DNA of 64,000 nucleotides from Pseudoscleropodium purum (Eukaryota; Streptophyta; Bryopsida; Hypnales; Brachytheciaceae). Under the pieces are notes generated by a model. The model saw only the letters and a list, made by a program, of their open reading frames with translations. It made no database searches and had not been told where the DNA came from. The DNA is taken from assembly GCA_963969395.1 (NCBI GenBank), contig OZ017797.1, forward strand, positions 29,388,001 through 29,452,000. The letters run 5' to 3'. The stretch's first letter is position 1. Every line of letters starts with the position of its first letter. Positions 1-15,670 of the stretch are shown here, one piece after another. Both the position numbers and the translations under genes were made by a program.

Positions 1-97
1 TCATTGTCCACATCTTCATTTGTTTGGCAAAGATTGGGTCTCTATTTTTTGGTGTAAAGGTTTTGGTGTTTACTGTAATTCCCGTTATTGTGCGCAG

Positions 98-1245
98 AAT
101 CAGTCTGGGCTACGACAATACCTGAGCACGCTTAGTTCTACAAATGATGTACTGCCAATACCAGCAATTGTCCCAGCAGCTGTCCCTGCAAATGTTGGTG
201 ACGGACCAGCACCTGCAACAGGAAACAGCAATAAGCAAGACAATAAGACCCGGTTGGAGAGGGGAGAATCATTGAGCAACGGGCAAACACCGCAAGCCCG
301 GCTTGTTGACCTGTTGGAGAGCACACTGTGGAACCGTCGTCTTGCGCCTACGTCTGAAGAGATTGTTAATGCGCTGGTGTCTCAAATTTATGAAGGAATC
401 CGAGATCATTGTGTTGCTTCTGCTGAAATGAAAGTATGTTTCAAACTTGTCCTTTGTTATGAATGAATGAGCATGTGCTTGTAACGAATGATGAATTGGA
501 AATGCTTATAACATACATAAATCTTCTTTCATTTTTAATGTTATGTCAATTGTAATCCTTGTATCACACCGTAGTTTTTACCCTTACTATCTAAACAATT
601 CATTTTGGTGATGATTCGCTGTTTTTCAGAGGTATCTCAGGTTGCTAACGGGATCAATGAGTAGACAGCACATGTATTCCCTTACTAGTCAGTGCTTTCT
701 GGCAAGCTGCGAAGAGGCACAGCACTCTATAGAATTGGTTGTGTAACCATCTGATTGCAAATTTCCGTTTATTTATATATTATTATTGCAACTTGATGCA
801 TGTGAAATGGTTTCCCTGTGCTGCGCAGTTCAATTGCTTTTTCTTGATGCCCGTGGTAGACACCTTCCCATCATTGCTACGGGAAGACCTTGAAACTGCT
901 TTTGAGCAAGATATTGATCATGTTTTTGACGTAACACAAGTACGACGTTCCCTCTGTCAGCAAAAAGTAGACTTAGAGCTTGAGCTCCGTCGGGTATGTT
1001 CAATTCTTATCATCGTCTTCTCAATATTTTTCCTCTTTTGATTCGCTCTGGAAGGTGTTATAAATTTCAGATTGCTCGTTACTGTAATCAGCACTGCTCT
1101 GAAATCGTATTGGTCTTTCCCTGTTTGGCAGGTAGAGAGGATTCAAGAAAAGTTTGCTGGAATTCATCACTATCTGAATTCCTCACAAACAGCCACAGTG
1201 AAGGACATCCCTGAACGGTTTTCGGGAGTAAAACTTCAGGATTAG
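98..1245 (+). CDS. Dynamin-related protein, C-terminal exons (5' part outside window)
   Basis: Only the 3' part of the gene is present. In-frame exons are 98-433, 630-740, 829-993 and 1132-1245, all phase 0 with GT/AG borders, ending at TAG 1243-1245. The end of the protein contains FNCFFLMPVVDTFPSLLRED followed by a charged helical stretch (DLELELRR, VERIQEKFAGIHHYLN). This resembles the stalk/GTPase-effector region of plant dynamin-related proteins of the DRP5 type, which act in plastid or cell division. The GTPase domain would lie upstream, so the family call rests on this tail alone. Exon 630-740 (37 codons) may be optional, because skipping it joins ASAEMK directly to FNCFF. Alternative: an unrelated coiled-coil protein. 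Confidence 0.5.
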
Positions 1246-3016
1246 TAGCTGGTCCTCATAATGGATTGCCTGTCAAATCCTTGTGTATACATATATTGGT
1301 GAGGTCTGCCAACGTGGTTCACATTCACAGTTCAGCTTTTTGCTCTTGTTTATCTCAAACTGTATTTAATAGATTATAAGGGTGCTGCTAAATGAGCGAA
1401 TCAGATTGATTGTTCTTGCAAGGTCGTGAAACTGTGGTAATCAATTGGGACAGGATTACTATGTTTTCCTTGGCACATCCTGTCACTAAGATTTGTCAAG
1501 TCAAATCCTCCAGTGGATGAGAGCAGGAGCATCTTGTAGATTGTGTGGTGGTGCGGTTGGTCACAGATTGTTCACCTGCTTGACATTTGTAAATCATGGA
1601 AACTTTGAAAACATGTCAAGTTTAATGCCATTTACTCTTTCGGAAGCTTATTTTTCTTGATTGTTTGTACTGCAAAGTACAATGAATTTTCCAAAGTATT
1701 TGGAACAGAAGAAAATCATTCACTGCCCATAATTTAGACATTCTCTCATGCACCCTTGCTGGAGAAGAGATTCAAGATCTCTGATCATACTATTTTGGGC
1801 CACTTGTTTCATTGCAGAACCGTACGAGAAAGAAAATGTCTGTAAGTTGTAGCACCTGTTTTCTTGGAAAGGCGTAGATGGCTTCCGAAGACCTCAAACA
1901 GGAGGATCGAGGTTGGTCGCTCGCTTACAGTAAGTTATGTGATTTCATTATTTGTCTTCTCCAGAGAGGTGGTAAAGGTTTCTTCAGGTATTTGGATCTC
2001 AGAGAACTCTTCCAGAGTTTTCTACTCCCTCCATCCCAATACTAGCCCTTTTTTTGTAGTAATGAAAGTAATAAAGATTTGACAACGATCTTCTTATGCA
2101 TGTTATGATCAAGTCATTCTACAGTGCAAATGTGTCCACTCACATGCAAAGAAGCGGACATGGCTATTAACTACATCAAGGAAAGATCGGAATGTTGGTG
2201 AGCTATGAGTACTTAAGCATTGGTGTTATGAACTATTTTCCCTTCACCAGAGTGCTGGTTAATGTTTGCTTCTGTGTGGTTACCTGCAAAGAATCGAGGT
2301 GTTCGTAGAACTGGAAGTATTTCTTTGCTTATTACCTTTAGTTTACAATGAATTTTGAGTTGCCTTCTTGCTGTTTATACATTGTCCGTGTGTTTTTAAT
2401 GTATTGGAATTCTCATGTCGTTTTTTTGCAAGGGCTGAGTTTCAGTGATTCAGTTTTTCCACATTAATACTTGCTGCAATTCTATGGTTTCCTTTCACCT
2501 CCCCTGTGCCTCCCAATTTTGCATTTGCTCCTCAATTACCGGCACATTGCAGCTCAAGCCTACTTTCTTTTTCTGTCTAGTCCAGCATGAAGGCTGCGCA
2601 AAATGGCTCTCGATGGTGAAAGAGCTTCTTGAGAGTTATCATATCAAAAAGCATCTTAATGTGTTCTAGAATTTCTTGTCAAGTTCAGCAACCTTACGTA
2701 TCATCAAATATGAAGGGCAGATGTTGATGAGAAGTGGTTTTACATGACGAAGACTGTGCATAAGCAGTGTCTACCTGTTACCTTCTGAAGAAGAAACTGC
2801 ATTGTACGTAAAGTACAAATGAATGCAAAGCAAGAGATTCATCACAAAGGTTATGTTTCTTACAGCTGTAGCATGTCGGTGATTCACTAACATTCAGTTG
2901 GAGGTACTTTTTTGACGGTAAAATTTAGCAGTTTTTCTTTTGTTGCAAGAGAGCATGCACAAAGGAGCAGTTCCAGGAGACCAAAAGGCACATAGTGACA
3001 AAGACTATAAATAGGA

Positions 3017-3130
3017 GGTTCTAAAAGCACCCACTTCCTTAAATGTACACTGCATGTACATGTTGCTTTTTGTAGCCTTCAGTCATGTTCAAACAGTGTA
3101 CATTTTAGGAAGTGGATGCTATTAGAGCCC
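3017..3130. repeat. Imperfect inverted repeat (MITE or miRNA-like hairpin)
   Basis: The left arm 3017-3052 and the right arm 3094-3130 are reverse complements over about 36 bases with four or five mismatches and one gap. The core CCACTTCC and the innermost 13 bases (AAATGTACACTG and flank) match exactly. The loop is about 41 bases. The size would suit a small MITE remnant or a young miRNA precursor. No target duplication was found. Confidence 0.55.
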
Positions 3131-6100
3131 TATCCCACTTCAGCTTCAAAATTTCATACCTAATTTTGCAAAGCTCCAAAAAATATGAAACGACTTGGGT
3201 TACATGCTAACTCTATTTGTCTTTCAAGGAAAATTTATTGAAAAATATTTGAAAAAATTTCACCTCCCTAAAATCAGTTCCAGCTCTTAAATGGTTGGTT
3301 TATGGACCTCCCATCTTAAAATCAGTAAATAAAGATGACTACAGGTCACTCATGCCTCACTATGTACCCAGAGGATGCTTTATAGGTCACTAGACTTGTA
3401 CACGGATTTTACCATCGGTATTTCCAATTGTTGCCTTTGTCAAACTATATTTGAGTGAAATGCTTAGAAGTTTGTGTGCTTGAGCCCACTTGTGTTCTGG
3501 TAGTACACTATTACTTACAAAAAATTCTAAATGTTTTTTTTGCTTTTGTTTTAGTTTTTAAAACACTTGGGCAATTTCCATTGAAAGAGGAAAAGGTACA
3601 CAGATCCAGAGAAATACTCCTCGGCAGGGCATATTCAAAAAAAATTCAGAGAAATTATTCTCCTTTTCTTTTAAAACAAAAAACTCTAAATACTTTCAAA
3701 GTATGGAACACATGCCAGTTTGCATTATTTGCAAAAAGTTGATATACTAAAATAAGATTGAGACCGTTACAAATCCGTTTTTGACATATTTTTGAATTTT
3801 TATGCATGCAGTTGCCAAGTGCATTATCATATAGCAAAGTACAAAATTAACAAAGTTAACAAATTTTGTGTTTATAATGAGGCATTATAATAATGTTTTT
3901 GGATGAGGCATTTCATACAAATCAAAGTATTTGCATCATTCATATCTATTAATAGTTCTCAAGAACCATTTTAATTATCCAAATCTCCAATGTCACTCTG
4001 ATAGTTGAAACCAGGGCTTTCTTTTCATTTTAATGAAGTACAAAAGTAGCTATATAAAATGTTATGAGAGTGATCCTCCAAATTTCATTATCCATTCACA
4101 TATTGGATAGAAAATATCACATATCCATAATTCTATTTTCATTCACAATTGGGCGATTTCATCTAAATTTTTTCCCAATTTGAAGTCTTTTGGCAAAAGA
4201 CTTTGCAATTTGTTGACATTTTCTAGCTAAATTATTATTTTTTCTAGTGCAATTTGGCACTGTTTCATCCCCCCAAAAGCCCTAGTTGAAACTACAAAAA
4301 AATCCCAACAGAATATATACATCATTCAATAATTATTTTTTGCAAAAAGGTCACAAAAAGTAATAACATTTTACATAATTTGCATAGATGCAACTCATGC
4401 AAGAGTTTGACAATGTCTTGATTTTTCATCTTAAAGTTAGAAGGCTATAAACAATAGTTTCATTCAAATTAATTCAATATATTTTTTTAAAGAATGCATT
4501 TTTTATTATAACTACTAGTGTGCCATGTGCCATTGCAAAACTAAACTAAAAGTAAAAATCATTTGTAAATTTATAAAAACTTTGAAATGTAATATCTTTT
4601 ATGCATGAAGGGGTGCAGTGCTTTGTTGCAAGATGAGAGGTTGTGTTCTTCATACAAATAGAAAGCTTTATATAGAAAGGAGTACAAAGTTTTTGTTTCA
4701 TAGCATTTGGACATGCAATGTGAAAGTTATGAATTTTCCAAATTAATAGATAGTTTAATTCAGTTTTTTAATTTGTAAAACTTCAAAATTCAATTACTTT
4801 CACACTATAGGCCCAAACACCACAAATCAAAGTCATGGCATCTCTCCTCATGGAAAGCTTTCCAATGATACTAAGAACATGGTTAAGGACTCACAACTCC
4901 TTAGATCTTAGTATATCAAAGAAACCACAACAAACAAACAACCTAATTTGAGGTATAGATGTCTCGAATTTACATTCATCTAAGGATTATTAGATATTTT
5001 TACAATTTTGACCAACAAATAAAACATCATATATCCTATGTACATTGTTACATTGAGACTTTTGCTTGAATTTCAAACTCTACATTCTATAAATGATAGT
5101 ATAGCCTAAGTTTAGTATATTAAAAATTGAATATTTCAAATAGTTTAAGTAGCCAATTTATAAATTGTGTATACTATAAATATGTAACTTAGATTTAGAT
5201 CATAATAGAACTTTTATAAATTTTGGTAATGAAATTTTGAGGCTTTGAAAAGTATCAAAGTAGTGTTCTGTGATAACTTACTAAACTTTGTACTAGTCAC
5301 CAGCTTAGAAATTGTTGAAAGTTCATCCTGTGCATAATTTATATAAAAGTGACAATTAGCTTTAAAGAAGATATAAAAATAGAACCCAAGTGAAGGCCTT
5401 GCTAATGAGATAGATTTAAAAATATTCTAATTTTATTTTAAAATGTAAAAACAATTTTTTTGAAACAAATACTTATATTAGGCTTTTTAGAGAGCAATTC
5501 CATGATAAATGCCTTGGTTAGAGAGGTGGAAATCATTAAAAATCTACTTGTGCAAAGGATATAAAAGGTGAAAATAAAAATAAATAAAAATGAATAAAAA
5601 TAGAATCCATGAATATGATATACATAAAAAAAATAAAAAATAAAAAATAAAAATTTTAGGCCAATAGAAAGGAATTTTGTACAAAAGTGCATTAGTATTC
5701 ATTTACTCTCATACAAAACTTAAAAAAGAATCCCAACCTCAATATAGGATGAATTTGGAAAGATCCTTGTATCATCATGTTGATGGAATCTAATCAAATC
5801 TTCTTAAATTTGGTTCTTTAACCCCTAAAGGACCATTGTTCCTTTGAAAGACAAATGAAATATTGGGCACATATGTACAGGCTGAAATTATTTCTTAATT
5901 TTTTGAAACTTTTTTGAAGATAGAAAAGTTGATTAGCTTCATGGGAATATAATCCTTTTTTCAATCGGTGCTTGAGAACAAACTAATGCCTAAATAAGCT
6001 CAAAACAAGGGACAGGGGGTAGCAAAAAAATTTCAAAATTTTTTATTTTTTTTCTCTCATAGATTATATTTTTTTGTACATGGAAATCTTTGATTCATTA

Positions 6101-7199
6101 CATTTGGATTTTTTATGAGAAAGTTATGGACGATCTTGTTTTTCAAGCAATTAGAGCATTTTCTTGAAAAAATAACTTGTAAGATTCATATCTGAATGCA
6201 ATTCTTACAATTTTTTCAAAAAAAAATTTTCACATGGTTTATGTTAGTTGCTCAAAAAATCTCACCATTAGGATTAGTGCATTTTAATTCCATTTTAGAG
6301 ATATTACTAATTTAGATTTTTCATCTATCTCATACCTACTTCTACTTAACAATTTTTTAAAGAATAAAATTAAGTTTTTTTGAATTATTGTTTTTTTTCC
6401 TAGACTCTCAACTCAATTCTATAATATAAAGATTTAAAGCTCAAAACCCTATAGTGCAAAAAACTAAAGTTAAAAATGTTCAAAGTCAAAAAATCTATTC
6501 CCACAATGTGTTGAAAAATTTGTTTTTTCTACTTTAAACGCAAATATCTTGCAATCTATGCCTTCAAAAATTTTGAAACTTTTTCCACACCTTTTCATAT
6601 TAGATAGGTATAGGATCCTACAATTACATGTGAAAAAAAAACAATTAAAGTGTTTTATAATGTTTTGCTATAGAAATGGCAGTTATGAGTGTTTTTTGGC
6701 AGAAAAAAGGCCTCAGTCTTTCTGGGGTTAATACAATTGAAAATCAATGCACAAACCAAAATTTCAATTGTAGAATGACTTCAATATAGTCAAAATAATA
6801 AACAAGAAGAATTTAAACTTTATCCTAATCTAATAAGAATTGTAAGTTCAAAAGGTATAAATATAAAATGTTCGAATTCTGAAAAAATAAAAAATATAAT
6901 CCTAAATCTTCAGTTGAATTCAAACAATTCAATCTTCATGTAGTTCGCATTTTGCCTACTTCACAAAACATCCAGAACTATAGTATAGAGGTTCAATATC
7001 TAAGGAATGATCAAATAGTCTAACATATTGCAACTAGAGTCACTTTTATTAATAGAATTAATCATACAATGTCGATTCTAAATGGAGATAACATTAAAAT
7101 ATCCCCTTGTTTTTAGTAATTGGGATCACTCAATTATTCAATAACTAGTTTCCATCCGATACACATGGATGCATAATACAACTATGAAGTCTCAATCTT

Positions 7200-8330
7200 A
7201 TCCTAGTGTGTTGGTTCAAACAAGAAGCACACTTAAGCAAGGGAAAACATAACATTTAGCTTTAAGCAAACAAATCCTCAATTCTTGTTGCAATCGCTTA
7301 AAGTGTAGGCTCACAATATTCGCTTAAAGCGTCACTCATCATTCATCAAACCACAAGTTAGTATAAATAATTTTTATCACACTTCAATGTCTCAATATTT
7401 GCTTATAGCATTCTATAATAACTTTGCTTTAAGCCATTCTATCACAACAATTAAATTTTACATTCACTCTGTTGATTGTAAGACTATCTAATTGCTTTAA
7501 GCATTCACATCACAAGGCTGTAAGCTATACAAATTCTCATTCACACAATCCTTAATCCAATTAAATTCACTCTTACAATTCTAACACATCTTCAAGCTAT
7601 AATTCATATCCCAATTATCCAATCACTGGATATACACAAATTCATACAGTCATCCAATCTCTAGGATTTTTTTACACAACAAATTTATAATCCACGTATA
7701 TTTTCTCACTTAGATACTATTTGGCTTCTAGCCACAATATAATTCAGTTGAAATGCTTTAAAGCAATCTCTCAACAATAGATTCATTACAATTACTTAAA
7801 CATATATCACTCACTAATCAACTTAAGCACACTCTAAAAACACTTAAAAATCATCCAGCTTGAAGCCATGAATCTTATTCAGTTCATATGCTTAAAGCCG
7901 ACTATTAGACCATAGACTTAACATATATCGCTTAAGTGGACAACACTTGCATGGGAGTACTATCGCTTAAGCATACACAGACTAGCTCAACTAGCCAGCA
8001 GTAGACATCCCATCTAATTGCTTCAAGCTACAAATTAACTTCTATTCAACAATTGCTTCAAGTTGCAATGAAATTACACATTGCTAAAGCAATTAAACAA
8101 TTACAATGATATAATTAGACTTAGATTACAACAACAACTTTAAGTATACAGAACTATGAATTCCTTTCACAAGAAATTACACAATACAAACTATATCCAA
8201 TCATTGGGATTTCAAAATTGAACCAATCACCACACTTTGTCCAATTGCTAGGACTTTAAACTCCAACAATTGCCCAATCACTGGAACTTATACACAAAAT
8301 ACAAATATATGCTTAAAAGTTGTATTACAA
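7200..8330. repeat. Degenerate array of short GCTTAAGC-like palindromic motifs
   Basis: Roughly 17 copies of GCTTAAGC, GCTTTAAGC, GCTTAAAGC, GCTTCAAGC and close variants occur, spaced from about 20 to over 100 bases. Mixed with them are at least four CCAATCACTGGA / CCAATTGCTAGGA-type motifs. The strand is C/A-rich and T-poor compared with its surroundings. It is not a clean tandem repeat; it looks like an old, diverged satellite or the inside of a non-coding transposon. Confidence 0.5.
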
Positions 8331-10331
8331 AAAAATGATTCATTACACAACAGTTCAACTAGAAACACGACATACACACAACTACACACAAAAGTGAGAA
8401 GTGAATGAGAAAAAAAGAGCTCTCAGTCTTACAATGCTAGCCGAAGCATCCCGTCAAATCACTAAACCATTAATAACTAATCTCTTGCACTTCCTGGGAT
8501 CCCACAGCAATATTCAAAATCCAACAACATTTAAGCTCTTATCACCAAGAGTTTCTAAAATCAAGTCTAATTTGAACCCTGTTCACATAGTAAAACAAAA
8601 AAAAATGTTTATTCAACAAATTTATACACTTACACTTCATCATTATTGTCAAAAAATCCTAGACTCTCTAACTTCACTTTTTTTTATAATAGCAATAAAA
8701 GATTAGTTAGGTGTACTTTTGCACTTCTTTGCCATCTCTCCACTAGTATACACAAAATCAACTGCTCTTGTCAATTTTAAATTACAATTTCTTGCATTTA
8801 GTTGGCAGCCAATACATATGCAACTTCTTTGAAAAGAATACATTCCATGTTCCCAAAAGTTGACAATAACCCACATATTGCACTACAAAAAGAAATTCAG
8901 TTTTTATGGCAAGGTGACAAGTATGTCCACTAAGTTGGCATTTGTAACTACATATACCTCAATCAAATGGAGAAAATTCCAAAGAAACAAGAGATGAAGA
9001 AAAATCTTTTGACCTTTCTCCTATATTTGGAGGTAAAAATATAGCATAACATTTGCAAATCTCACATAAATCTTGTAAACTCTATTTCAAAATGCCAATA
9101 GCCACTTTTTTTTTTAAATGATGGATTTTGTCACCAACATATTGAAATCAATCATACAATACAAACCCACCCATAGCCCCCAAATAAAAATGTTACCCTC
9201 AAGAAGAGTAAACAAATTAGTCTCCTTCTACCTCATGAAGATGAAATTTAGTGCAAATTAAGTATTTTTTTTCAAGTATTTTTTTTCAAAAAGATCACAT
9301 GTCATCTTGTGATTAGATTAACCCCAAAGTGACATTCAATTTTTGGGGTTCAAAAACACCATTGCTTTTGAAACTTTATGGATCTAATTGTCTTCAACTT
9401 ATACAATCTCAACCATACAATTTTGAGGTGTATATACTGTAGATGACATGTACAAAATTTGAAGTCATTTGGCCACATTAATTACAAGATCATAATGTTA
9501 TAGTGTTGAAAATGAATGCTGAAATTTTCTCAAAAACACATTTGGAGGTGAAATTTGATTTCTAAACCTACTTAAATTAAAAAACTTTACACTAATAAAT
9601 GATTCAAAATTAGTATACAAAAGCATTGGTGAAATTTTGTTTATTCAATTGACTCATTATGTCTACAAAATGGCTTTGAAATGTCAAAAATCATCAAGAA
9701 AAATTGCAAAAAACACATCTAAAATTGAACCTCCTACTAGAATGTTTCTCATTCACTCATTAATTCTTGGATTAACATAAAATTTTATCCACACAACACA
9801 AACTAGACTAGTTATATGCAACTTTTACAAAAAGAATTATTGAAAATGGACTTTATATGAAGAAGAAACAAGCCGACTGAGTTTAGTGTGCTCCAATAAT
9901 GGCAAGATTTTGAACTTTGAACTACTCCTAAACATTCAAAACAACTTGAATTGATATGAAAACTTTACCACAATAACTAGACTTCAAGACAAAAAAGATC
10001 CAATAAATTTTATTAAAAATAAGCAATGGATAAAGGAGATGCAAGGCTGCAAAGTTGCAACCCTAAAATGCAATTTGGTGAAGTCAAATTGAAGTTGTGA
10101 ACTTCGATTGGCTTCCAAAGAATCAATACATCTTGGATTGATCTGAAAATTTTACCACACAAACTAAAAAGAAAAATGCAACTTTTCCACTAAGTTTTAT
10201 TGAATTTGGACCTTGGACGCAAAAGTTACAACACTTTGAACTAGACTTGAAATTGTGTGAGGACACTTTCTGTCCTCTTTGATACTTTGGGGTTAATGTG
10301 AATTGGACCTCTCAAAATCTGACATGGAAAT

Positions 10332-10589
10332 TCACTTTTGGCACTTCCTTGCCGAGTCTAGCCAGCCATCAAGTACGGTACCTCCACTCACACGAGTTAC
10401 GGAGTGCCCACGGAACCTCCAGCCATCCAGCCAGTGCCGTAGTGGAGTTCCACGAGAAAGCGGCTTGAAGGGCACTATGTAACTTAGTGACTCGGCATTC
10501 TGTTTAACCACTAGTGGCCCGGTCCTTGGCACATGGTGTCCATGCCTGTAGAAATTGACTGCGTGAAAGTGGAGCTCACTCATCAGCAT
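10332..10589 (-). other. GC-rich island with an 85-codon open frame
   Basis: An ATG-started 85-codon frame fills a roughly 260-bp block that is about 55% GC inside DNA of about 30% GC. The product is basic and contains repeated glycine/arginine/tryptophan stretches (HWLDGWRFRG, VLDGWLDS). I do not recognise it and see no splice partner. It could be an inserted gene fragment or a short non-coding element. A C-rich CCCCACCTG repeat follows at about 10670-10710. Confidence 0.25.
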
Positions 10590-11755
10590 ATAAACAAATA
10601 TTTTTAATGTGTGCCAAAATTTAAAAAAACAAACAAAACCCCTCCTTTTCTTGGATCCAATTCATGTCCCCACCTGCCCCCACCTGCCCCCAACCTGTTC
10701 ACCTGTCTCCAGCAAAAAGTTGGGGATGTCCCAGCCTGAACTTTTCTCCAAATGATCAAGGCAGTGCCAATTGAACTGGAACTGCAGTTCAGAAAGAAGA
10801 GTATCTTAGAAATTGAAAATAGAAATCAGTATTGGACATTACCGGTACGGTATTGCTTAAATAGTGGGATACTGATGCAGTGCTACCGTGTCATTACGGC
10901 ATGTGACGGGGACGATGCAGATGACGTCATCAGGAGGACACAGGAGTGAGCTCTCTCCAAGAGAAAGAGGATCCCCAACTTCTGGAAGATGTGATAGAAA
11001 CCTGCGTATCATCCAATCGCAGGAATTGTTAGTCTTCAAGATAAGTTTCAATACAAAAATACTGGAAAGCTTCGCACAAATGGATAGGAACAGCCACACC
11101 TCTCTCCAGCAAGGGTAGAAATTAACTTCCAAAACTTATCCATGTATCCATGGCTGGTCACGCTCCAAAGATTTCATGGGCCGAGGTAATACTACTAAAA
11201 TTTCTTATAAGCATTTCACTTACGTTCGAGTACAAGCGCAGAAGAAAAGTCACTGGCTGGAAGAACTATTCCAGATTGGTCAAGTAAAGACAGAAGACCA
11301 AACCAAGATTTCAACACGAGCCATATATTGAACTGCAATTAAGACTTTATTACGGCAGGAAACCACAGAGCAGCAGCACATACTGTAGGTCCACGCAATT
11401 TCTTCTGTACAAAGAATGGATTGCTTGATGTCGCAAACAAAAATAGAATCCTAATTCTCTACTAAGATTAGCTCACTGTCAAGCACTGTTTCTTGTCTCT
11501 GAACTTTCTCCACATCTCACCGTCAAAATGCATTAACCCTGCTGAATGCTTCACCAGTCACATCTGCAACTCAGCATCTTAAATCAGGTTCAAAATCCTC
11601 ATAAACCACTCAGCACTCTGGAACTCTCGGTCAATGACCAGACTACTACGGAGGTATCTCTACTGGCAATACCAATGATGATATGGAAAAGTACTACCGG
11701 AAAAAAGAGTGCCCTCATACCATCATGGCTCTTTGCATGAGGTCAACTATGAGGT
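10590..11755. other. Intergenic DNA and 3' UTR of the epimerase gene
   Basis: No convincing coding sequence. It holds the CCCCACCTG repeat near 10670-10710 and a 12-bp perfect palindrome GATGACGTCATC at 10920-10931. The part closest to 11755 is presumably the transcribed 3' UTR of the minus-strand epimerase gene. Confidence 0.6.
10920..10931. promoter_or_regulatory. TGACGTCA palindrome (possible bZIP/TGA-factor site)
   Basis: GATGACGTCATC is a perfect 12-bp palindrome containing the TGACGTCA core bound by plant TGA/CREB-type bZIP factors. It lies downstream of the epimerase gene, not near a known promoter, so its function is unproven. Confidence 0.2.
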
Positions 11756-14761
<3,006 letters not shown>

Positions 14762-15670
14762 CGCTCGCCACAAACTACAATTCTCCTCTTCAACCACCAA
14801 CGAATTCCTCCCACTCAACGAAAAAGCTTTGCTCCAAATCTTCAACAAAGTAGTTTCCAAGATTTTGCCCCAACTCTTCAACTACTCCGTCCCACACAAA
14901 CAACACTCGTCCTGACAACGCACACAGCCTCCCACACAAACAACACCGATATATATACGTCTCCGTTTTTCTTTTTCTTTCGGGGCGGATTTATTTAGCA
15001 AGAGCAATTGAGTCCATCTTTAATTCGGTAAATCTTTTTCTTTTTCCAGTTTCGAAATGGGCAGTGGGTCCCGGGCAATCTCCGGTAGACACGTGTCAAA
15101 CCCACTCCCGCCTCGACCATCTGTAAACCCCGCTCGTTTTGCTTCGGCGAAGATTCGGATTCGTTTCTAGGCCGCCGGTTCTTCTTCTCCGTGAGTTCGT
15201 CAATCTCTGATCGTCGCTCCCACGTTGGAATTTGACCGGCGATCGCGCTCTTCGATGCCACTTGTAGCCACCGATTGTGATGCGTTGATGCTCCCTTCGC
15301 GTCATAGAATCCTCAAAATCTTTAGAGAGCCCTAGCTGAGATTAATAGTTTGTGGAAATTTGAAGAATATGCCTGGCAGGACATGTCCTTGGTAGCTTAG
15401 ATGTGGACCATCGATGGGGTTGCTTGGTATAAGATTGGTCTCCAAGTACAAGGGCTACCACAAATCTCTTCATGTTTTTAATGCTGAAAACCAAAACATG
15501 TCGTTAAAGACTCGATCGCAACTGGTACCTTAGAATGTTACTGGTATAGGCTACCAGTGGTGCAGACAAATCTGCTCAAGGCGCAGCAACCCTCCCATAA
15601 GTGGAATAAGTGAAGAGAATAAGTATACGCTTAGGGTTTTATATATTTGTCCAGTTCTCCCCCTCTCCTA
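14762..15670. other. Upstream region of the epimerase gene
   Basis: Positions 14762-15300 are GC-richer than the intergenic background and probably contain the 5' UTR and promoter; a T-rich stretch and TATATATA lie at about 14950-14980. Nothing between 15300 and 15670 looks coding. No diverging gene could be supported on the plus strand. Confidence 0.45.
15089..15096. promoter_or_regulatory. G-box (ACACGTGT) upstream of the epimerase gene
   Basis: The palindrome ACACGTGT, with core CACGTG, lies about 330 bp upstream of the epimerase start codon. It is a classic plant bZIP/bHLH binding site, also part of ABA-response elements. Placement upstream of a gene makes it plausible, but function is inferred. 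Confidence 0.35.

Larger units (their letters stand above)
1246..10331. other. AT-rich intergenic DNA with no convincing gene
   Basis: About 9 kb, mostly poly-A/T-rich. The reading frames here are short, lysine/phenylalanine/isoleucine-rich and lack splice support. Visible structure is a hairpin at 3017-3130, a possible Stowaway-type end (CTCCCTCCATCCC near 2023-2035) without a matching partner, A-rich runs at 5570-5655, and the motif array at 7200-8330. The first few hundred bases are probably the 3' UTR of the dynamin-like gene. Confidence 0.7.

Noticed and set aside
2018..2050. Stowaway MITE end (CTCCCTCCATCCC)
   Set aside because: No matching inverted end was found within several hundred bases and no TA duplication could be shown.
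5438..5692. 84-codon minus-strand frame
   Set aside because: Phe/Tyr/Ile-rich translation of A-rich low-complexity DNA with no start context or splice support.
10560..10600. CTGATGAG on the minus strand suggesting a hammerhead ribozyme
   Set aside because: A short stem follows, but the required GAAA after stem II is absent, so the catalytic core is not formed.
14995..15305. Minus-strand open frames of 69-88 codons upstream of the epimerase
   Set aside because: They lie in the promoter/5' UTR, overlap each other in different frames, are basic and low in structure, and do not splice into the epimerase.
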